DNA of 64,000 bases. Source: Leucosporidium creatinivorum (lineage: Eukaryota; Basidiomycota; Microbotryomycetes; Leucosporidiales; Leucosporidiaceae). The position numbers and the translations under genes were made by a program. Location: the NCBI GenBank assembly GCA_001600635.1, contig BCKL01000021.1, positions 412,602 to 476,601 on the forward strand, read 5' to 3'. The notes under the pieces are model-generated. The model made no database searches. It saw nothing but the letters and a program-made list of their open reading frames with translations, and was not told the DNA's origin. This document shows positions 57,184-64,000 of the stretch, in pieces; position 1 is the stretch's first letter, and each line of letters begins with the position of its first letter.

Positions 57184-57729
57184 GGCGCGTTGAACTGCAG
57201 CGAGACGAGGAAGGGCGAGGGAGGCCAGCGCGACAAGAACAGTGGCGATAAGAGCCGTGGAGAAGAAGGAAGCGCGAATGGTGCAGAAGCAAGAGTAGCG
57301 AAGGGAAGAGGGAGAGAGCGGCGGAAGCGGTGGGAGTGGATTGCTGCGCGTCGAGGTAGAGTCAGCAACCGCGAATACAGCTCTTGCTTAAAGTCGCCTT
57401 ACCACGCCTCTAAAGAGCTATTCGAGACCGATCACCCTCTCGAAGTTGACAATACGCCGCTCCGCCGAGGCGTGCGAAGTCCTTCGGTTTTGATGTGGAA
57501 GAGCTGGGAGCGGTTGGCGAAGAGTGCGAGTAGTTTATCGAAGGGTATTTGGTCGCTGGGCAGTTCGACGGAAAGGCTCACTGCTTGCGAGGGCGAGATT
57601 GGGGCACAACAAACTGATTGCAGTAGAACGAGGGGTGTAGGGTATCTGCAGGGCAGGCGGTCAACTGTGTTCTCTCTGAGAGCCTTCCGAGCTCACATGT
57701 AGTGTCCTTGGTAGCAAAGAGAGACCTGC
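57184..57729. other. intergenic: AIF-like promoter and bZIP 3' region
   Basis: No independent gene supported. On the minus strand an open frame in another phase continues the bZIP mRNA from 57755 to a stop at 57578-57580 (RRRITSFDGALSRSLFATKD onward), and may be an alternative C terminus of the bZIP protein. Confidence 0.4.
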
Positions 57730-58449
57730 TCAGTGCGCCGTCGAAGCTTGTGATCCGCCTGCGAAGCCGAGTTCGGTGGTCAGCTTCGGCGCTTGAGCTG
57801 GACCGGAAGCAGCTCACCAGTCATCTCCGAATCTCCATCATCATCCTGCACGGGCGACGCAGCTCTTGGTGATCCGCTCTGTAGGTTTTCGGCGTGGTCA
57901 GCTCGGCCCCACAAGACGCGAGCATGGGGCACGTACGCTGAGGAGAGCAGTGAGGCCTGCTACAGCGCTTTGGAAGCCTGCGCCAGAGGAGCGGCGACGC
58001 TCGAGTGGTGGTGCGAATCCGTTGACCGGTTCACTCGGCGCAGGCGGGACAGGATCCTCGAGCTTCGGGCCCATGTCCTCGTCGCTGGACGATTCGGCGA
58101 GCTCCGAGTCTGCCTGCTCCTCATCGTGGCGCGTGTAGGACTCCTGGTTGCTACTCTTGGTATCGGCTTCTGATCCTTCTGCTCCGCCTTGACCCAGCTG
58201 CTCCTCCAAATCTGCGACTCGGCGCCTCAGTTGGTCCACCTCGTCTCGCAGCGTCTGATTGTCGGCTTCCAGCTGTTGCAAGAGCTCCTTCTTGCGGTCG
58301 CGTGATGCTTGAGCTGCTGCTTTATTCCTGAGCTTCCTTGCTTGTCGTCGGGCTTCCTGCTCTGTGAGAGCTTGCGTTGGAGGGGCTGCACTCGTGGAGG
58401 CGTCGGTTCGCTTGCTGATGGCGCGTTTCGGCGTCGAGGAGCTTCCCAT
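57730..58449 (-). CDS. bZIP transcription factor, HAC1/XBP1-like
   Basis: Start ATG 58449 (MGSSSTPKRAISKRTDASTS). The basic region RKLRNKAAAQASRDRKKELL has the NxxAAQxSRDRKK signature of the XBP1/HAC1/HXL1 unfolded-protein-response group rather than the GCN4, AP-1 or YAP types. A leucine zipper follows (LEADNQTLRDEVDQLRRRVA). The acidic C-terminal part (SSSDEDMGPKLEDPVPPAP) precedes an intron with GTACGT donor at about 57898 and a small exon ending DDGDSEMT. Conventional splicing of the last intron (57751-57809 region) stops soon after (GGSQASTAH, 57730). A one-base phase change would instead open a 60-residue C-terminal extension. Ire1-type mRNA splicing, known for this family, is therefore worth testing. 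Confidence 0.72.
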
Positions 58450-58902
58450 GGCGAGCTGGGGTGGAATGTAGCGTGTTGAAGTGGCTGCTCGAGCTGCTAG
58501 CCCCGATGATGCCAAGTAGAGACGAGACGAAGCGATTTGGTGGAAGCCAAGCCGCGAAGCCCGTTCGACTTGAAAAGACCCTCTCTTGAGACGCCTTCGA
58601 GACGCTGCAGAAACGACTTGAGCGCTCAAAGATGTGGCGCTCCGGGTGCATGCCCGCTATCACGCTACAGCTCTGTGAGTCAGCCCTTGCTGACACGTTC
58701 GCTCTCCGGGGCCCCCTTCTCATCCCCTGAAGGAATGTAGTCGACTACAGAAAGCTGTCCAGCCGCTCCTTCAAGACGTGATGTAAGATGTCGAATCCTA
58801 GCGCCGAGACGAGCCAGCTGACTCTCGCTTTCGCGAAAAAAGTCGACCTCGGCGATGTCTCTCCGCGAGCTTCCGGCTCAGAAGAGATACACTGCAGCTG
58901 TC
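58450..58902. other. intergenic: bZIP promoter and leader
   Basis: No gene supported. It contains a CTACAGCT octamer at 58665-58672. An upstream in-frame ATG (58629) would extend the bZIP by 60 residues and is judged less likely because those residues lack conservation features. Confidence 0.4.
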
Positions 58903-60617
58903 CTAGGTCGCATCTGAGTACGCCTTACCTAAGGGCAATAGTACGCCGTCGGCGGTGACAAAGTTGGCAATAGGATTGTCGGCGAAGTCGCCTGTGCAAG
59001 CGGACGAAGGTCAGCGCCGAGCAGGGCAAAGACGAGGAAATAGCTCACCGAAAGCGGCATATCGCTGGATGTAATCTTGCTGCTCCAACCAGGGTACTAC
59101 CGCTTGAATAAAAGCTTTCTGCTCGTCGGCAGTCCCCGTGCCCATGAACTGAGGGCAGGAATCAGCTCGGCGCTGAGAGCTTGACCGCGAATAGACGAAC
59201 CTCGGTGATCCAGATTGGCTTCTGCAGAGTCTTGTACGATGCCTCGAAGTATGATTTGAAGTAGTCGGTGTTGCTGGCTTTGTCGTACCAATGCAGCTGC
59301 GACGAACCGAGTCAGCGAAGGAACGTGAGACCGCCGAGAATCGGACTCACCGCCACTGCGTCGATCTGACAGCCTGCGCAGAGCTTGAGGAACTGCTGAA
59401 GCCATGGAACGCCCATCGGGTCACTGTCGGTCCCAACACCATTCGACACCGCCGGAGAAACGAGCTTTGCCGATTTGCCCAGCGACTGCATTTGCGCGTT
59501 CCAAAGCTTGACCGCGGCGGACGGGGAGAGGTTGGCCTGCTCGTGTATATCAGGCTCGTTGAATCTGGGAGGAGCGGGTTCAGCAAACCGGCAGATCGCC
59601 AGAGGAGAGCCGACTTACCCAAGTACGTAGCTCGCCCCCGCCGAGATGGCTGCTGCTGAATTGGTCGACCAGCCGTCGACCTGCTTCTCACCCCAGAGCA
59701 TCGGAATGTACTCAACTCCGGCCTTGAGAGCGTCGGATTGGGAGTTCCAGTTGTCTGAAGGATTAGAGGTCAGCTCGGCGTTCGAGTCCTCTGCTCACCG
59801 CCTCAATAGACTCACAGGCCCAGGTGATGGCAAGGTCTTTCGTGTACGAGGCTTTATTGTAGCCGACTCCCTTCTTTTTTATCGACTTGCCGACGTTGTC
59901 ATCCCCGCTCGAGGGCTGCGAAATGGGAGACGAATGAGCAGCTCGGCGCGGAATGTGAGCGGCGAAGGGCTTACCGTCGAGACTGCCGGTGCACTCGTGG
60001 TGCTGGAACCATTGGTTGGAGGTACATTCGTCTTGGGAGGTCCTCCGCCTTGCTGGCCGCCTGCAGTTGCGCCTCCGCTAGGGTCAGGCTTGCTTGCGCT
60101 CGTCGTCGTCGAAGCCTTGGTCTGCGAAGCAACTCAGCTCGGTTATAATCTTCGATCAGCAGCAGCTCGACTCACGCTTCCGCCTGCTCCTCCCGCACCT
60201 CCACCTCCCCCTCCTCCACCGGCTGTGCTCGCTTTCGTTGCAGTCGCCGCCGAAGTCCCGTCGGCCAAAGCGCTATCGCTCGTGCTCTCGGCATCCCATA
60301 TGCTCCCATACACTTTGTAGCCTGCAAATCCAAGCAGCAGCGCCACGAGGAGTCCAATGGTGACGATGAGGATGGTGCGGTTGCTGTTCGGCTCCGGAGG
60401 AGTTGGGCGTCGGCGATGGCGGTGAGGGGTCTGCGAGCGTTCGCAAAGGTCAGCATCACCTGTTCTACTACATTCAAAGACTCACCTGCTTCTCCTCGTC
60501 GCTCGAATCTTCGCTGCTTCCTCGGTCGCTCTTTCTTGAGTCCGTGGAGGTGTCCGAGCCCGACGAGGGCGAAGATAGCAGCTCTTCCTCATCCTCGCTA
60601 CGCAGTCGATGGAGCAT
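58903..60617 (-). CDS. membrane-anchored GH128-type glycosidase (Asl1-like)
   Basis: Start ATG 60617 (MLHRLRSEDEEELLSSPSSG), stop TAG 58903-58905. A Ser/Asp/Glu-rich cytosolic tail precedes a single membrane segment, TILIVTIGLLVALLLGFAGY, so it is a type II protein. A Ser/Gly/Pro/Thr-rich extracellular linker (about 120 residues) follows, then the catalytic domain: GVGYNKASYTKDLAITWAYN then W, GASYVLGFNEPDIHEQANLS (catalytic Glu), DAVAVHWYDKASNTDYFKSY, and TLQKPIWITEF (second Glu). This matches the Glyco_hydro_cc/GH128 family, which cleaves cell-wall beta-1,3-glucan. Five or six introns, several carrying CTCGGCG at the branch site. It begins 132 bases after the UBA4 stop on the same strand. 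Confidence 0.85.
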
Positions 60618-60749
60618 GCGAAGGCCAGCTTGGGCGTTTCAAGGTTGAAGACGAAGCGAGCAGGATGAGGCGGGAGGACAACAAGCGAACGACTCGAAGC
60701 TGCAAAGTCCGGCGACCTCCTAGGAAATGCGGGGTGCATGCACGCAGCT

Positions 60750-62640
60750 TCAATACAGAGGAAAGCTGGCGTCTACATCTTGACTCCATGCCGTCAGACC
60801 TCCCATTACATCTATGAGCTCGACTTGAGGCGCCTCAGGCTGCGAAGCGAGATGCCGGGAAAGCGCTCGGGCCGCGAGCAGCGAGTCGTTGCCTCGACGG
60901 CATACGAGGTAGATGGGCGATGGAGGTGGGGAGGCCGAGTTCAGTGAAGATGTGGATGAGGAGAGGAGGTCGAGGGCGGAAGCGGGGTCCTTGAGGAGGA
61001 GAGAGAAGGGGATGTCTGCCAAAGCCGAGAAGCGAGGTCAGCGATAGGTCGGCGAGCTTGGTGCATCAGAAGCTCACTGATGCTCCCATCGAGATGGCAG
61101 ATCCCAAAGTCCGCCTTGCTCCTCACGTCCAAGATCCTGGCTCCCGACTCGAGCTCGGCGGCCAGCTCCGTCGCTCGAACTCGTCGTTCTCCCTCCCGCC
61201 TCCGACTCGACGCTTCNACACCCGGCATCTCGCACAGAGGATCTTCCCATCCTTCCCAGTGGCCCTNCGGGTGAGTGAGGAAGTCGGCCCATCGCGATGA
61301 AGGGGTAGAGATGGCGGAAGCGTCGACCGAGGAAGGGAAGCTGCCGCAAGCTGGGCAAGTCGGCTTCTGTGCTCGCACTTTAATAGTGCGAAGCGGCGAT
61401 GGTGATAGGGGAGAGAGAAGGTGGAGGGTGGGCTTGNCTGTNANAGGAGCAGAGTGGTNAGCTAAACACCTCCCCGANTGGNCAAGCTCGACTCACCAAC
61501 GCCGAGCAGCACNCGCATGGCCTCTGCACCCATCTGCACGCCNACCTGACCGCACAANATNCCCNCNACNCCCTCATCCGAGCAAGCGCCGGTCCCTTGC
61601 AGGGCAAGCTTCTCGGCGCGAACATCCTCCCGCAGTAATTGCTCGGCTGGCGAGAGGTTGGTTGAGAGCTCAGATGGCGAGGGTGGGCTCGGCGGGAAGA
61701 TGCAGGCGTAGCATGGTCCGTGAGCTGGTGGAGGGGCTGACTCGGGAGTGGAGGGTGCTGATGCGGTCGACAGAGGCGAGGGAAGGGGAAGTCCGAATAC
61801 GCCGACCGTCCCTTCGGTTCGGACAGCTCCTCCGCTGACGAGGGGGATGCCATAGGCGACGGCGTAAGCATTGAGGAAGTGTCTGGTCGCAGGATTGTCG
61901 GTGCAGTCGAGGATAAGGGAAAAGGAAGGCTCGAGGATGGAGGAAAGAGTCGTCGCCGAGTGAAAGAGCGAAGGCGTAAATGGAAGGGCGTGGGCGTTGA
62001 TCTTGACGTCCGAGTTGAGCCTGTCGTTTCATATAAGTCAGCTAGAGGCCAAGCCCGAATCTGCAGCACGCCAACTCACTTCTCCAGGCCAAGCTTCGCA
62101 CTCTGAGCCTTGTTCATGCCGAGCCGCTCCTCCGAGTGCAGGACTTGTCGGTGCAAGTTCGAGAGCTCTACAGAGTCGTGGTCGAGGATGGTGATCTCGC
62201 CTGTAGGTCATCGCCGTGAGCCCGCTGATCTCTGCTCCTCGTTGAATCTCAGCGCTCACCAACTCCAGCAGCAGCGAGGTACAGCAGCGCAGGGCAGCCG
62301 AGTCCGCCAGCTCCGATCACGAGAATATGCGCTTGTTTCAGCTTGAGCTGGCCTGTAGGAGATGAGAGATCAGCTTCACTCGCTTTCGAGCTGCAAGAGA
62401 CGCACCTTCAAGGCCAACAGAGGGCAGGATCATCTGCCTGCCATATCGCCTGTACTCGCGCAAGCTCAAAGGGTGCTCATGTTGAGCTACAGAAGCTGCT
62501 GGCGGAGGTTGAGGCGATGGCGAATGATCGAGAGCAGGTGGGAGAGAAGCGAGCTCCTTCTCGAGAGCTTGTAGTCGAGCACGAGTGTTCTGTAGGTCTG
62601 CTAGCACCTCTGAGCGCGGTCTTGGTGGAGCTGATGTCAT
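60750..62640 (-). CDS. UBA4: UBA4/MOCS3 adenylyltransferase-sulfurtransferase
   Basis: Start ATG 62640 ([20 protein letters not shown]), stop TGA 60750-60752. It activates Urm1 for tRNA wobble-uridine thiolation. A coiled N terminus leads into the E1-like domain: [40 protein letters not shown] then [20 protein letters not shown] and [19 protein letters not shown] and the later PTCPACGSF form the zinc-binding CxxC pairs. A C-terminal rhodanese domain has [20 protein letters not shown] and the persulfide-carrying loop VCRRGNDS. Ambiguous bases at 61217-61570 blur the linker between the domains; frame there cannot be verified, and the E1 catalytic Cys region (TGACSDEGVGGIL) is partly masked. Confidence 0.9.
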
Positions 62641-63071
62641 GCGAAGCGAGACGAGGACACGATGGCGAGAGGGAGAACCGCGAAAGGCGAGCCCCGAGCG
62701 AAGTCACAGCTTTCGGCAAGGGCAGGAGGGTGTACTGGATCAGCTGGAAGAGGGGGCGAGAAGATGAGCAGAGCTCTTCTTGCTCTGACTGCAGCCCAAT
62801 CAGCCTTCAGAGCGGTCCCGAGAAGCCCGCTTCGCCGAGCTCTCGTCGAGGTCGCCTCTCGCTTTCAGACTACGGCCAGCTCATCGGCAGCAGAGCACAG
62901 ATTGCAGAGCACACATTTCGCCCACCCTCGACCCTCCCGACCGCAGCAGCCTTCCCCTAGCCCTACTCAATCGTCGCTTTCCGTCTGCGAGAGGGTGGAA
63001 GTCAGCACTATGTCGAGGACGAGGATCGCGGAGAGAGCGGCCCAAGTCAACCAAGAGCTCAAGACTACTCA
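62641..63071. other. intergenic: UBA4 promoter and SANT gene 3' flank
   Basis: A plus-strand open frame from ATG 62764 looks like a mitochondrial leader (MSRALLALTAAQSAFRAV) but runs antisense into the neighbouring SANT gene and shows no domain, so it is not called. Confidence 0.4.
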
Positions 63072-64000
63072 CTACGGCGCGAGCACCGCGAGAGCCGCCA
63101 AAGCCTGCTCAAGTCCGACCGGCGCCGAGAAATCGTCGTCGTCGTCTCGCCCTGAAAGCACGTCCAGCGACTCGCTGAGGTTGTTCATTCGAGTGGAGTG
63201 GGAGGTAGAGGAAGAGCAGTCGGCGTAAGGGAAGGGCGTAGAGGCGAAGAAGGCGGCAAAGTCGAAGCGACGAGGAATGCAGAGCTCGGCGGCAACGGAG
63301 GGGGTGGGAACGAGGTGGATTGATCCGTCTGTAGATATAAACGGTGAGCTCTCAGTGTATATGTATCGTAAGTGTGCATATCTCACTCACCTCCAGAGGT
63401 AGCGGCACCGAGCTCACAGAGACGTTCAGACAGGCGAGAGCGAAACCGTCCCGAGCCGAGATCGACCTGGAGCGACTTGAGCTTCTTGCGAGTGCTCAGG
63501 TCAGGCTGCTCGGATAAGTGCTGCCATATCCTCAGGAGCTCGGCGTCCTCCGCTACAACGAAGGGGACCGAGTCGGGCGATGGCTTTGGGCCTGCAAAAA
63601 GAGAGTAAGAATGAGCAAAGCCGACCCACCACTCATGACATGACCACTGAGCCAAAGCGCACCAATGTAGTCGTCATCCCCAATGGTAGGGTTGAAGCTT
63701 GAAGTGACTGCGGATACGAGAGATCAGCTTCAGCTCGGCATCATAGACGCTCGGCCGAGAGAGACTAAGATCTCACCGGGCGGAAAGTGGTGGTGGTGAG
63801 CCGCCGTGTGAAGGCGAGTTTGAATGTTGTTCTGCTTGCGTCTATGGTGCAGCGAGCTTCGGATCTTCTTGTCTATCCTTCTCACCACCGCCATGGCGGT
63901 TCCAGCTGGCTCGCCGTTGACGAGGTGCTGGAAGAGGATCGAGTTCTCTTCGTCCGACCACTGCTGACCGGTCACGAGCGGCAGAGGGGGAGGGCTGGGC
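63072..64000 (-). CDS. SANT/Myb-like protein, 5' partial at right edge
   Basis: Read from the right edge: TGQQWSDEENSILFQHLVNG then a basic segment (RRIDKKIRSSLHHRRKQN) forms a SANT-like module. A second, weaker helical segment is VAEDAELLRIWQHLSEQ to RSRLSERLCELG. The last exon (DGSIHLVPTPSVAAELCIPR) ends in an acidic DDDDD run and LAVLAP at 63072. Exons are joined by introns with TATATA-rich sequence (about 63318-63385). The start codon lies beyond the window; the codon before TGQQW is GTG. It adds a fifth SANT-type gene to the window. Function unknown. Confidence 0.55.

Noticed and set aside
62764-63228. plus-strand frame starting like a mitochondrial leader
   Set aside because: It overlaps antisense exons of the right-edge SANT gene and lacks any domain.
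1-64000. CRISPR arrays, insertion sequences, prophage, riboswitches
   Set aside because: The window is fungal nuclear DNA; no direct-repeat/spacer arrays, transposase-like frames or terminal inverted repeats were seen.

Overview
The window is nuclear DNA of a GC-rich, intron-dense fungus, most likely a basidiomycete yeast of the Pucciniomycotina (Rhodotorula/Sporobolomyces-like). This rests on gene content (TRM1, p34-Arc, Nup159/214-type nucleoporin, TMS1/SERINC, pICln, UBA4), on many short GT-AG introns of about 55-90 nt with a GCTGAC/GCTGAT branch site, and on close gene packing. The taxonomic placement is inference. A few ambiguous bases (N) lie at 43026-43040 and 61217-61570.

Layout: 1-2881 (+), 3' part of a tricalbin/Mug190-like lipid-transfer C2 protein. 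3105-5009 (+), FAD oxidoreductase. 5287-6817 (+), TEA-domain plus SANT/Myb protein. 7237-9716 (+), protein with about five SANT-like modules. 9928-10804 (-), NmrA-like Rossmann protein. 11362-14185 (-), mitochondrial citrate synthase with an unusually long first intron. 14912-16635 (-), ELO-family elongase. 17315-18620 (-), pICln, head-to-head with 18754-19853 (+), FAHD1-like hydrolase. 20044-22329 (-), MFS transporter. 22873-24465 (-), ARPC2/p34-Arc, divergent from 25145-27477 (+), SERINC/TMS1. 28076-29608 (-), TfdA-like dioxygenase, divergent from 29958-32868 (+), DHA1-type MFS transporter. 33722-34913 (+), alpha/beta hydrolase. 35277-36848 (+), SANT protein A. 37064-44552 (-), very large FG nucleoporin. 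44857-48459 (+), TRM1. 49610-51041 (+), bacterial-type PBP2 (Ca3427-like). 51230-53298 (+), second TfdA-like (XanA-like) dioxygenase. 53859-55417 (+), SANT protein B, paralogue of A. 55631-57183 (-), AIF/FSP1-like oxidoreductase. 57730-58449 (-), HAC1/XBP1-like bZIP. 58903-60617 (-), membrane-anchored GH128-type glucanase. 60750-62640 (-), UBA4/MOCS3. 63072-64000 (-), a further SANT-like protein running off the right edge.

Most genes are ordinary housekeeping functions, each with its own promoter. Two pairs look functionally associated: the divergent dioxygenase/transporter pair at 28-33 kb, and the co-directional PBP2/dioxygenase pair at 49.6-53.3 kb. The least ordinary content is a set of five SANT/Myb-like genes of unlike architecture, one of them with a TEA domain that becomes canonical only after splicing an in-frame 90-nt intron. 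Also notable are two recent segmental duplications (promoter plus exon 1 of the SANT A/B pair; the 3' end of the nucleoporin gene), and a recurrent CTCGGCG(C)TGACC-like element beside intron branch sites in unrelated genes.
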